Shown: positions 26,699-34,675 of the stretch, piece after piece
Layout of the letters: the number at the start of each line of letters is the position of its first letter
Numbering within the stretch: the stretch's first letter is position 1
Source: Sva-07 sp963752815
Lineage (GTDB): Bacteria; Actinomycetota; Acidimicrobiia; Acidimicrobiales; Ilumatobacteraceae
Assembly (NCBI GenBank): GCA_963752815.1
Contig: CAVVZI010000019.1
Coordinates: 1 to 64,000 of the forward strand
DNA: 64,000 nt
Direction: 5' to 3'
The notes under the pieces: generated by a model
Database searches by the model: none
What the model saw: only the letters and a program-made list of their open reading frames with translations
Told to the model about the DNA's origin: nothing
Made by a program: the position numbers and the translations under genes

Positions 26699-27115
26699 TC
26701 AGACGACGCTGAGGGCGACGTCGATGTTGCCGCGTGTGGCGTTCGAGTACGGGCACACCTCGTGGGCGCGGTCGACGGCGAGCTGAGCCTGCTCCGGGGT
26801 GGCGTTGGGCAGGCTCACGTCGAGCTCGACGCCGATGCCGAAGCCGCCCGTGTCGGTCGAGCCGAGGTGCACGGTGGCCGACACGGCTGAGTCGGTCGTG
26901 TCGATGCCGGCCTGCCCGGCGACGAGCCGGAGTGCCGAGTGGAAGCACGCTGCGTATCCGGCGGCGAAGAGCTGCTCGGGGTTCGTCGCGCCGCCCGCGC
27001 CGCCGAGTTCCTTCGGCATCAGGACCTCGAGGTCGATGATCCCGTCGTCGGAGGAGACATGACCGTTGCGACCGTCGCCGGTGGCGTGGACGGTGGTGGA
27101 GTAGATCGGCGTCAT
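26699..27115 (-). CDS. ohr: Organic hydroperoxide resistance protein (Ohr/OsmC)
   Basis: A 138-residue thiol peroxidase. The two redox cysteines are in AACFHSALRL and AHEVCPYSNATRGN, placed as in Ohr. Other hallmarks are YSTTVHATGDGRNGHV and ATNPEQLFAAGYAACF. It detoxifies organic hydroperoxides with dihydrolipoamide or bacillithiol/mycothiol-linked reduction. ATG 27115 (MTPIYSTTVHATG) is chosen over an ATG seven codons upstream, since the family starts there. No OhrR repressor gene is adjacent. Confidence 0.9.
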   Translation of the reverse strand: MTPIYSTTVHATGDGRNGHVSSDDGIIDLEVLMPKELGGAGGATNPEQLFAAGYAACFHSALRLVAGQAGIDTTDSAVSATVHLGSTDTGGFGIGVELDVSLPNATPEQAQLAVDRAHEVCPYSNATRGNIDVALSVV

Positions 27116-27192
27116 GTCGACAGTATTGAACCCCACCGGGTCGACTCCTCCTATCGACCGCCCGGCGGCACGCAGGTTGCCGCGTTCGCGTC

Positions 27193-27405
27193 TCAGGTCT
27201 GGCGGATCGATTCGGCGACGGCGAGGGCGTCAGCGGGAGTGATGCCGGCGGCCGCGGCAATCCAGCAGGTGATGGGCGCCGCAGTCCGTTCGGACGCGTG
27301 AGCTGCGATGCCAGCGAGCTCGAGCAGGACGGCGACGTCGTCGGGGCTCGGGGCGGGGACGCCGGCTGCCGCTGCGTACGCGGTGATCCACTCCTCGGCG
27401 GTCAT
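27193..27405 (-). CDS. Small DUF6457-like protein
   Basis: A 70-residue helical protein: WITAYAAAAGVPAPSPDDVAV, then LELAGIAAHASERTAAPITC and a WIAAAAGITPADALAVAESI tail. It resembles the DUF6457 family, members of which occur alone or fused to molybdenum-cofactor (MobA-like) proteins, but I cannot assign an activity. The ATG at 27405 starts at the conserved MTAEEW. It lies 77 bp upstream of ohr on the same strand. Confidence 0.65.
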   Translation of the reverse strand: MTAEEWITAYAAAAGVPAPSPDDVAVLLELAGIAAHASERTAAPITCWIAAAAGITPADALAVAESIRQT

Positions 27406-27422
27406 GTGACGATGGTATTGGG

Positions 27423-27596
27423 TCAGCTCTCGTCCTCGTCGACCACTTCGACCTCAGCGGGCGTGGCGATACCGGCGTATCCGTCGGGGTGCATGTAGCT
27501 GAACGCCGCGACACCGATGGCCGTCACGACGCCCAGGTATCTGCCCGACCGCTTGAGGCGGACCTTCATGCCGACCTTGATCGAGCGCTTCCTCAT
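27423..27596 (-). CDS. Small basic protein of unknown function
   Basis: A 57-residue open frame: MRKRSIKVGMKVRLKRSGRY, then VVTAIGVAAFSYMHPDGYAG and an acidic end VEVVDEDES. The arrangement (basic strand, hydrophobic core, acidic tail) resembles a small SH3/OB-like barrel. An AAGGA ribosome site precedes tandem ATGs at 27599 and 27596; the second is better spaced. It is upstream of the DUF6457-like gene on the same strand, separated by 17 bp, so the two may be cotranscribed. Function not recognised. Confidence 0.5.
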   Translation of the reverse strand: MRKRSIKVGMKVRLKRSGRYLGVVTAIGVAAFSYMHPDGYAGIATPAEVEVVDEDES

Positions 27597-27766
27597 CATC
27601 CGTCCTTCGGTGCCATCGTACGGGAAGCGTCAAGGACCTGCCGCCCAGACTTCGATCGGGTTTATCCGGACCGGGTTTCGGAAACCGTGTGTTCGACCTG
27701 ATCACGCCGGATTTCTCGCCGGCAACGCCGCGAGAGTCTCGACAACGTTTCGACTGGAAGAGCCAG

Positions 27767-29287
27767 ATGAACAGCTTCGCTTCCGCCGGTTCGGTCCTGG
27801 GCTCCAGATATCTGCTGGATCACCGGATCGCTGTGGGTGGGATGGGAGAGGTCTGGAAGGCGACGGATCGGGTGCTCGACCGTGCGGTGGCGGTCAAGAT
27901 CCTTCGATCCGATCTGATCGACTCGGAAGCGTTCTCCGTTCGGTTCCGCGCCGAGGCTCGTCTCGCCGCCGGTCTCTCCCATCCTGGAATCGCTCACGTC
28001 TACGACTACGCCGAAGACGTCCACGATGGTCAGCGGATGGCATTTCTCGTCATGGAACTGGTCGACGGCCAGCCACTGTCGGATCAGCTGGCACGACGCG
28101 AGCCCGCTGACCTCGGTCGAGTCGTGTCGATCCTCGATCAAGCCGCGGGAGCGTTGGGCGCCGCGCACCAGCTCGGCATCGTCCACCGCGACGTCAAGCC
28201 CGGCAACCTCATGATCACACCGGATGGCCGGGTCAAGGTGACCGACTTCGGCATCGCCCGAGCGATCGACTCCGCGGACATCACCGAGGTCGGCCAGGTG
28301 ATCGGAACCGCGCGGTACATGTCTCCCGAGCAAGCTCGAGGCGAAGCGGCGACGCCGGCGAGCGATGTCTACGCACTCGCCGTCATCGGCTACGAGATGT
28401 TGTCCGGCCGCACCCCGTTCGACGGCGAGACCCCGGTGGCGATCGCGTTGGCGCACGTGCAGTCCGCACCTCCGCCGCTCCCGCCATCGGTGCCAGGCCA
28501 ACTTCGATCACTCATCGCTCGATCGCTTGCCAAGCTGCCCGACCAGCGACCGCACGACGGCGCCGAGTTCGCGGCTGCGCTCCACCGGATCGCCATCGAC
28601 CCGCCGCAGGCAACGAAAGCCGCCGCGACCTCGGTCGCGGCCGTTCCCGCGGGGCAACCGAACCGAACCAGCGACCTCCAGCCGACCGCGGTCTTCGAAC
28701 ACCCGGCGACGGACATCCACCGGAGTGCCGGGTCGGACACTGGCGCCACCGAGATCGCAATCGCGGGACCCGCTGGCTCGGATGGGTCGGATGCACCGCT
28801 GCTCGCTGATGGCTGGATCCGTGCGCAACGTCGCCGGCGTCGCGTCGCGGCGTGGGGCGCTGGGATCGCCGTCGCCGCGTGCCTGCTGCTGCTGATCGCA
28901 TTCAACAGCGGAGTCGACCATGATCCGTCGACCGCCGCCGCCAGCACTCCGGAAACGACGGTCCCGGCACCGGCAGCCGCCGCTGCGGCCGACGTCGTGA
29001 CGATCGATCCCGCGGCCTATCTGGGTCACACCGAAGCGGAGGCACGGGCCACGCTGGAGGCGGCCGGATTGACCGCGGTGACCACGACCGCGGCGAGTCC
29101 GGCCGAACTGGCCGGCGTCGTGATCGACGTGCAGCCGGTCGGACCGATCGCCCGTGGGTCCAACGTGACGATCACAGTCGGCGACGGCACGATCACCGCC
29201 GCCACCGACCCTCCCGCCGACGGCGGTGGACACGGCAATGGCAACGGCAATGGCAAGGGCAAGGGAAAAGGCAAGAAGGGCGGCTGA
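27767..29287 (+). CDS. Transmembrane Ser/Thr protein kinase with PASTA domain (PknB-like)
   Basis: A 506-residue Hanks-type kinase. The glycine loop is GGMGEVWKATD, the ATP lysine is in VAVKIL, the catalytic loop is HRDVKPGNLM, the DFG motif is DFGIARA and the activation segment GTARYMSPEQARG. A proline/threonine-rich linker leads to one membrane helix (AWGAGIAVAACLLLLIAF), then one extracellular PASTA-like domain (AYLGHTEAEARATLEAAGLT). Such kinases sense peptidoglycan fragments. The end is a Gly/Asn/Lys repeat tail (GNGNGNGKGKGKGKK). ATG 27767 is used; a GTG at 27689 would add 26 residues. Confidence 0.9.
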   Translation: MNSFASAGSVLGSRYLLDHRIAVGGMGEVWKATDRVLDRAVAVKILRSDLIDSEAFSVRFRAEARLAAGLSHPGIAHVYDYAEDVHDGQRMAFLVMELVDGQPLSDQLARREPADLGRVVSILDQAAGALGAAHQLGIVHRDVKPGNLMITPDGRVKVTDFGIARAIDSADITEVGQVIGTARYMSPEQARGEAATPASDVYALAVIGYEMLSGRTPFDGETPVAIALAHVQSAPPPLPPSVPGQLRSLIARSLAKLPDQRPHDGAEFAAALHRIAIDPPQATKAAATSVAAVPAGQPNRTSDLQPTAVFEHPATDIHRSAGSDTGATEIAIAGPAGSDGSDAPLLADGWIRAQRRRRRVAAWGAGIAVAACLLLLIAFNSGVDHDPSTAAASTPETTVPAPAAAAAADVVTIDPAAYLGHTEAEARATLEAAGLTAVTTTAASPAELAGVVIDVQPVGPIARGSNVTITVGDGTITAATDPPADGGGHGNGNGNGKGKGKGKKGG

Positions 29288-29333
29288 GACGGGCGACCGT
29301 TGACACCGCCGGCGCCACCGCGTTGCGCTGCGT

Positions 29334-30212
29334 TCAGGGCACGAGCAGCCAGCGCCCGCGGGAACCCGACTCGGACGAACCGCGCTGGTACACGGTGGCT
29401 GCTTCGACCAGTGGCGCGCGGCCCGCGATCCGGACCGGAACCACGCCGCGCGCGGCGAGGGGCAGCAGTGCTCCCAGCCCATCGCCGTCGGGAAGCACCT
29501 GGACCGTCTCGACGGTGATGCCACGCTCGGACGTTTGTGGTTGGCCGGGCTTGAAACCCACGTAGCGCCCGCCGTCGCGCACGGCCGCCAACGCCGGCTC
29601 GTGCAGTGCGGCGGCGTCGAGCACGGCGTCGTACGACCCGGTCAGGCCGCTGATGACCTCGTCGGCCTCGACCAGATCCTCGGTGCCCGGCCTGACGAGC
29701 GCCGTGACGTGCCAGCCCTCGCGAGTCGCCAACTCGATCAGCCACCCGCCGACCGCGCCGGCCGCACCGGTCACCAGCAGCCTCCCTCGCTCGGGTCCGA
29801 GCAGGGCGAGCGACTGGCGTGCCGTCAGCGCGCTCAGCGGGACGGCAGCGGCGACGTCGAGGCCCAGCCCGTCGGGTACCGCGGCGAGGGCGGTGGCTTC
29901 GATCACGAGTTCTTCGGTGTGGGCACGAACCGGGGCCGTGATGTCGACGTGCAACCCGGCGACTCGATCACCCACGGCGAACCTGCTGACGTCCGGGCCG
30001 ACCTCGGCGACGGTGCCGCTGAAGTCGAACCCCAGTCCGACCTGCTCGGGCAGGCCGAGGGCGTCCTGGTGGGCGGGGACGAACGCGTCGAAGTACGTGA
30101 ACGCGGCGGCCGCAACGGCGACCCGGACGTCACCTGCCTCGACGTTCTGGATGGCGGGGAGTTCAGCGACGGTCGGCTGATCCGAGCCGCGGTGGGCAAT
30201 GACGGACTTCAT
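29334..30212 (-). CDS. NADP-dependent zinc-type oxidoreductase (quinone oxidoreductase-like)
   Basis: A 292-residue medium-chain dehydrogenase/reductase of the zinc-free quinone-oxidoreductase type: MKSVIAHRGSDQPTVAELPA, LGFDFSGTVAEVGPDVSRFA, and the Rossmann loop LLVTGAAGAVGGWLIELATR. No structural zinc cysteines are seen. It would reduce a quinone or enone with NADPH. The start at 30212 is divergent from the HxlR regulator (30318), with a perfect palindrome in the gap. In many bacteria such pairs respond to quinones or electrophiles, so HxlR control is plausible. Confidence 0.87.
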   Translation of the reverse strand: MKSVIAHRGSDQPTVAELPAIQNVEAGDVRVAVAAAAFTYFDAFVPAHQDALGLPEQVGLGFDFSGTVAEVGPDVSRFAVGDRVAGLHVDITAPVRAHTEELVIEATALAAVPDGLGLDVAAAVPLSALTARQSLALLGPERGRLLVTGAAGAVGGWLIELATREGWHVTALVRPGTEDLVEADEVISGLTGSYDAVLDAAALHEPALAAVRDGGRYVGFKPGQPQTSERGITVETVQVLPDGDGLGALLPLAARGVVPVRIAGRAPLVEAATVYQRGSSESGSRGRWLLVP

Positions 30213-30254
30213 GGGGGCTCTCCTTCATACGAATGTTGCGTAACACCAGTATCG

Positions 30255-30267
30255 GAGAGTTACTCTC
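30255..30267. promoter_or_regulatory. Perfect palindrome in divergent oxidoreductase/HxlR promoter
   Basis: GAGAGTTACTCTC, a 13-bp palindrome with a single central base, sits in the 105-bp gap between the oxidoreductase and the HxlR gene. It is the best operator candidate for the HxlR protein. The binding itself is not shown. Confidence 0.5.
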
Positions 30268-30317
30268 TATTGGGAAGACGGCACTTTGAAGTCGGCAGCG
30301 CACCCGGAGGTAACCCC

Positions 30318-30707
30318 GTGACCACCACCCAACTGACCGAGCATCCCTACGACGCGTTCGACGCACACTGCCCCAGTCGCCGGTTGCTCGACACGATCGG
30401 TGACAAGTGGGCGAGTCTCGTCATCGTCGCCCTCGGTGTGCACGGGCGCCTGCGCTACAGCGAACTGTCGAACCGGATCGCCGGGGTCAGTCAGAAGATG
30501 CTCACGCAGACCCTGCGCAACCTCGAGCGCGATGGTCTCCTCACCCGCACCGTCACGCCGTCCGTGCCGGTGCGCACCGACTACGAGCTCACGCCGCTCG
30601 GTGTCTCCTTGCTCGACACGCTGTGCCAACTGAAGGACTGGGCCGAGGAGCACATGCCCGAGGTCGACGACGCGCGGGCGAGCTACGACTCGCGCCACGT
30701 CGAGTGA
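30318..30707 (+). CDS. HxlR-family winged-helix regulator
   Basis: A 129-residue HxlR (DUF24) transcription factor. The domain begins at CPSRRLLDTIGDKWASLVIV and continues RYSELSNRIAGVSQKMLTQT, LRNLERDGLLTRTV and YELTPLGVSLLDTL. A single N-terminal Cys (CPSR) is at the position that senses quinones or electrophiles in family members such as YodB and HypR. The GTG at 30318 follows a CCGGAGG ribosome site. It is divergent from the quinone-oxidoreductase-like gene, which fits redox or electrophile sensing. Confidence 0.92.
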   Translation: MTTTQLTEHPYDAFDAHCPSRRLLDTIGDKWASLVIVALGVHGRLRYSELSNRIAGVSQKMLTQTLRNLERDGLLTRTVTPSVPVRTDYELTPLGVSLLDTLCQLKDWAEEHMPEVDDARASYDSRHVE

Positions 30708-30752
30708 ACGACCAGGGCTCGTCCGAGATGGCGGCGGCGGCACAGCAACGCC

Positions 30753-32342
30753 TCACACGAGGAATTGCACGACGATGATCTTGGCGATCATGGCGGCGGG
30801 GAAGGCGAGCGCGTACGCCATGTTCACGCGCTCGTCGCCTCCGGTGCGCTCGACGGCGTACGCGAGGGCTGCGGGTTGCGTCTCGACACCGGCGAAGATG
30901 CCCGACGTGGCGACGTGATCCTTGTGGAGCACCACTTCGATCACCAGCGGTACGAACAGCGCGAACGCAAGGGAGCAGACCGCACCGGCGGCCATCAACT
31001 TGAGTCCCGTCCCGGTGCCGAGGGCATCGGCGAACGTCGACCCCGAAGCCAGGCCGGCTGCCGCGAGGAACACGAGCACCCCGATCTGGCGCAGGACGAG
31101 GTTCGCGCCGTGGGGCAACTGGAACGTGATCGGTCCGATCCGCGATCGAAAACCGAGGAGCAGGCCGATGATGAGCGGACCGCCGCCGGCACCGAGGGAC
31201 AGCTCACCGCCACCCGGCAACGGAACCTTCACTGCACCGAGCGCGAGCCCGGCGGCGATGCCGAGCGCAAGTCCGACTGCATCGACCTCTGACAGACCAC
31301 GCTCGGAGTCGCCGAGCACGAGGGCGACGTGGCCGATCGCCTCGGTCGGTCCGACGACCCGCACCCGGTCGCCCAGCGCGAGCACCATGTTGTCGTCCGC
31401 GACGAGGTCTTCGTCGCCGCGCCGGACCCGTGTCACCGACACGCCGTACCGGCCGACGAGATCGAGGTCGACGAGCCGCTTGCCGGCCAGCCGGCGGTTC
31501 GACACGAGGATCCGCCGGAAGTCGAGCGCCGTGCGGTCGAGTGGGAGATGGAGGTCGCTGCGCTGGCCGACGTCGATGCAGAATCGCTCCACCTCATCGG
31601 GCGGGCCGACCACCACCAGCGAGTCGCCGGGCTCCGGCAGGTGGTCGTCGACCGCGACGGACACCACGCCGTCGTGGCCGATCCGGCTGAAGCCGATCTC
31701 GTACCGATGACGCAATTCGCCCAACGCGGGCAGGCCCGCCGCGCTGACCGTGATGGTCCAGTTGACGAGGTCGGCCGCCTTCGGTGGCGGTGGCGGTGGT
31801 TCGAGCGACGTCGGAAGGGGAAGCCGACGGCCGATCAGCAGGGTGAGGACGAGCAGCATCGACACCACCGCCGCCGGGTAGGCGAGCGAGTAGGCGACAA
31901 CGGGGTCGCCTTCCTTGACTGCTTCGACCGCCGCTTGCAGCGATGGCGTGTTGGTGGCGCTGCCGGCGAACAATCCCGCCCGTTCTGCAGGCGTGAATCC
32001 GAACCCTCCCGCGACTGCGCTGACGATGCCGGCGAGCACGCCGACCAGCGCGAACGTGACGGCGACCGTGCCGATGCCCCCTCGTCGGAGACCGGCGAAG
32101 AACGTCGGCCCGGCGGCGAGACCGATCGTGTACGTGAACAGCACGAGACCGAGTTCGCGGAGGATGGTGAGCCCGCCGGCGCCGCTCAGCGATTCGTCGA
32201 CGGCGCCAACGGCAAGCCCCACGAACAGCGCGGCGGCCGGCCCGATGGAGATTCCGCGGATCCGGATGCTCCCGATGGCCGCGCCGATGCCGACGACCAG
32301 GAAGGCGAGCAGGATTGGATCGTCCGCGAGGAAGTCGACCAC
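30753..32342 (-). CDS. AspT/YidE-like transporter with TrkA-C (RCK) domains
   Basis: A 529-residue membrane protein with duplicated AspT/YidE/YbjL halves. The first four or five helices (GIGAAIGSIRIRGISIGPAA, SATNTPSLQAAVEAVKEGDP) precede two cytosolic TrkA-C domains (VSVAVDDHLPEPGDSLVVVG; VTRVRRGDEDLVADDNMVLA), followed by the second membrane half (LPHGANLVLRQIGVLVFLAAAGLA, SGIFAGVETQPAALAYAVER). AspT relatives exchange aspartate/alanine or other dicarboxylates; the substrate of this one is unknown. It is 42 bp downstream of the DUF1684 gene on the same strand, possibly an operon with the TauD-like enzyme. Confidence 0.88.
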   Translation of the reverse strand: MVDFLADDPILLAFLVVGIGAAIGSIRIRGISIGPAAALFVGLAVGAVDESLSGAGGLTILRELGLVLFTYTIGLAAGPTFFAGLRRGGIGTVAVTFALVGVLAGIVSAVAGGFGFTPAERAGLFAGSATNTPSLQAAVEAVKEGDPVVAYSLAYPAAVVSMLLVLTLLIGRRLPLPTSLEPPPPPPKAADLVNWTITVSAAGLPALGELRHRYEIGFSRIGHDGVVSVAVDDHLPEPGDSLVVVGPPDEVERFCIDVGQRSDLHLPLDRTALDFRRILVSNRRLAGKRLVDLDLVGRYGVSVTRVRRGDEDLVADDNMVLALGDRVRVVGPTEAIGHVALVLGDSERGLSEVDAVGLALGIAAGLALGAVKVPLPGGGELSLGAGGGPLIIGLLLGFRSRIGPITFQLPHGANLVLRQIGVLVFLAAAGLASGSTFADALGTGTGLKLMAAGAVCSLAFALFVPLVIEVVLHKDHVATSGIFAGVETQPAALAYAVERTGGDERVNMAYALAFPAAMIAKIIVVQFLV

Positions 32343-32384
32343 CCGGCCGAGCGTAAGCGCCAGGTGATGACCCTGCTCAGACGT

Positions 32385-33230
32385 TCAGAGCAGCGGAACG
32401 CCGTCGCGGTCGACGGCGTGACGTTCGCCGGCGCGAACCGGGATCGTGAGCGTGTTCTCCTCGGGAGGAATCGGACAGTTCCAGGCCGTGCTGAACGAGC
32501 ACGGCAGGAGCGCGGCCCGGTTGAAGTCGAGCACGGTCTCGCCGGAGCCGTCGAGGACGTCGTGGACGTCGATCCACAGGCTGCGGCCCGCGCCGTACGA
32601 CTCGTTCCCGCTGGTCGTGTCGCGGAAGTGGACCAGCAGCCGGTCGCGCGACGGCCCGGCGGCGGTGGCGACGAGCTGATGGGTGACGTCGTCCCGTTCG
32701 AACTGCAAGGTGGCGACGACCGGCACGTCGACGGGAACGGGATCGCGATGATGGATGATGCTGACCGTTCGTCCGGGCTCCGCCGGGGTCACGGTTGCCC
32801 GCACGATCCAGGTCGGGTCTTCGTCGAAGGCGGCGATGTCGTGGAAGCGCTGCGCCCACGGTGATGCCTGGTTCCACACCTGCAGTGCGTACTTGCTGCC
32901 GTCGTAGGTGAAGATGATGCCCTCGGCGCCGTCGGGGAACTCGGCGACGGTCGGACCGTCGGCCTCGTCTGCGTGCAGGATGGCTTCACCATCGACGACC
33001 GCTCCTCCGATCCGGATGCCCTCCTCGACGCCGGCGCGCACGAGCAGCCCTGGCAGTCCGGCATCGCGTGGCGACCACCGGCCAGGTGCCCCGTCCACGT
33101 GCTGGTCGACCTCCGTGACGAAGTCGCCCCAGAAGAACGACACCGGCCCACGCGGCCCGGCGACCTCGCGCCTGCGCCGGGCGCGCAGCTCGGCCAATGG
33201 CTCGACGTCCGTCTCTGCCCAGGCGCTCAT
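32385..33230 (-). CDS. DUF1684 domain protein
   Basis: A 281-residue protein of the DUF1684 family: LAELRARRRREVAGPRGPVS, DEADGPTVAEFPDGAEGIIF, then FNRAALLPCSFSTAWNCPIP and PPEENTLTIPVRAGE, the family's strongly conserved C-terminal Cys-containing segment. Its biochemical role is not established. The ATG at 33230 overlaps the stop of the TauD-like gene (ATGA), so it is translationally coupled to it; a shared pathway is likely. No signal peptide is seen. Confidence 0.8.
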   Translation of the reverse strand: MSAWAETDVEPLAELRARRRREVAGPRGPVSFFWGDFVTEVDQHVDGAPGRWSPRDAGLPGLLVRAGVEEGIRIGGAVVDGEAILHADEADGPTVAEFPDGAEGIIFTYDGSKYALQVWNQASPWAQRFHDIAAFDEDPTWIVRATVTPAEPGRTVSIIHHRDPVPVDVPVVATLQFERDDVTHQLVATAAGPSRDRLLVHFRDTTSGNESYGAGRSLWIDVHDVLDGSGETVLDFNRAALLPCSFSTAWNCPIPPEENTLTIPVRAGERHAVDRDGVPLL

Positions 33231-34015
33231 CCGCCGATGACCTTGCGGTAGGCGCGGGGACCGTCGTAGTCGTTGACGGCGTAGTGCCAGGTCGCCCGGT
33301 TGTCCCAGATGACGAAGTCGCCCGGCTTCCATCCGAACCCGACGCTGTAGTTGGGGGAGGAGGCATGGGTCAGCAGGAACGGCAGCAGTGCGGCGCCTTC
33401 TGCCGGCTCGATGCCGGTGAGGCGGATGGCCGACGAGCTGATGAACAGGCCCTTGCGTCCGGTGTCGCGGTGCGCGACGACCACCGGGTGCTCGACGGTC
33501 TCCGTCACGGGTGGGCGGTCGTACGTGCCGTCGCCGGGGTACGCGCCGTACACCGCACTGACCGACTCCAACAGCTCCTTCACCGGTTCGGACAGTCCGT
33601 CGTAGGCGGCCTGCAGATCCGCCCAGAGGGTGCGCCCGCCGACTTCGGGGACGACCTGGTAGGTGAGCGACTCGATGTTGAACGGGGGATTGCGCCACGT
33701 ACCGCCGACGTGCCACGTCGCCGCGCCGCCGGCCTTGTCGAGGTCGAACACGTACACGAGTCGATTGTCGGGGTGGCGGTACCGCCACAGCGGATGGTCG
33801 AACGGTTCGTCGAAGATCGACACGGCGCGCACGTGCGCGTCGGGTGAAAGGTGCTGATCACGGAAGACGAGGACCTTGTGTTCGCGGAAGTCGGCGCGCA
33901 GGCGCTCCGCGGTCTCGTCGTCGAGTTCGTCGTTCAGGTCGACGCCGACGATCTCGGCGCCGAGCACGGGGCTCGCTCGATGCACTTCGTAGGGGGCGGT
34001 GCGGACAGCGGTCAT
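33227..34015 (-). CDS. TauD/TfdA-like Fe(II)/2-oxoglutarate oxygenase with Gly at the HxD position
   Basis: A 262-residue jelly-roll enzyme. The family fold is clear (GAEIVGVDLNDELDDETAER; EVGGRTLWADLQAAYDGLSE; FVIWDNRATWHYAVNDYDGP). In TauD/TfdA enzymes the iron is held by HxD plus a distal His. Here the first motif reads WHVGGTW: His102 and distal His244 are present, but position 104 is Gly (GGC) instead of Asp. A His-x-Gly or His-x-Ala facial triad is the established hallmark of 2-oxoglutarate halogenases. An AAGGAG site favours ATG 34015. It may still be a hydroxylase relative or a base error (GGC for GAC). It is coupled to the DUF1684 gene and divergent from a nitroreductase. Confidence 0.8.
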   Translation of the reverse strand: MTAVRTAPYEVHRASPVLGAEIVGVDLNDELDDETAERLRADFREHKVLVFRDQHLSPDAHVRAVSIFDEPFDHPLWRYRHPDNRLVYVFDLDKAGGAATWHVGGTWRNPPFNIESLTYQVVPEVGGRTLWADLQAAYDGLSEPVKELLESVSAVYGAYPGDGTYDRPPVTETVEHPVVVAHRDTGRKGLFISSSAIRLTGIEPAEGAALLPFLLTHASSPNYSVGFGWKPGDFVIWDNRATWHYAVNDYDGPRAYRKVIGG

Positions 34016-34099
34016 GCTGGTCTCCTTCACGTGGCGGTTGATGGCAATACCCTACCAAACCAGTCAGAATTACAACATACGATGAGATAGTCTTCGGAC

Positions 34100-34615
34100 A
34101 TGGAGACATGGGACGCCATCCGCGCGCGGCGCAACGTGCGCGCGTACACCGATCAACCGATCGCCGACGAGGACCTCGACCGGATCCTCGAGGCGGGTTG
34201 GCGAGCACCATCGGCCTCGAACCGACAGCGGTGGGAGTTCGTCGCCATCACCGACAAGGCACAACTCGAGGCGCTCGGCGGCGTCTGGATGGGTGCCCGC
34301 CACATCCCCGGCGCGCAGGCGGCGATCGTGCTGGTCCTGCCCGAGCCCGACGAGGAACGGTTCCTCACGATCGACCGATACGACCTCGGGCAGGCGACGT
34401 ACGCGATGTTGCTCGCGGCGACCGACCTCGGCATCGGCAGCGGGCACTCGTCGATCGGCGATCAGGACAAGGCCCGCGCGATCCTCGGATTCCCCGCCGG
34501 TTACATCGCGGCGTACATCGTCGGCCTGGGCTATCCGGCTGACCGTCCGCTGCGTCCGATCGTCAAACCGGATCGGCGACCGTTCGCGGAGGTCGTGCAC
34601 CGCGGCGGCTGGTGA
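34100..34615 (+). CDS. Nitroreductase family flavoprotein
   Basis: A 171-residue FMN-dependent nitroreductase-fold protein. FMN-binding starts with IRARRNVRAYTDQPIADEDL and RAPSASNRQRWEFVAI, followed by LLAATDLGIGSGHSSIGD. It is short but complete for the family. The substrate (nitro- or quinone-like, or bluB-like) is unknown. A TACGAT -10-like hexamer at 34078-34083 lies 16 bp upstream of ATG 34100 in the 84-bp gap shared with the divergent TauD-like gene, so the transcript may have a very short leader. Confidence 0.85.
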   Translation: METWDAIRARRNVRAYTDQPIADEDLDRILEAGWRAPSASNRQRWEFVAITDKAQLEALGGVWMGARHIPGAQAAIVLVLPEPDEERFLTIDRYDLGQATYAMLLAATDLGIGSGHSSIGDQDKARAILGFPAGYIAAYIVGLGYPADRPLRPIVKPDRRPFAEVVHRGGW

Positions 34616-34675
34616 CGGCGACGCGGGACTCGGTGGCATTTCTGGGCACAGCCACCGCGTGACACGATGCGGGGC

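Noticed and set aside
31329..32864. A 511-codon plus-strand open frame opposite the AspT-like transporter.
   Set aside because: It is the GC-rich shadow of a clear membrane protein and DUF1684 gene, hydrophilic and without motifs.
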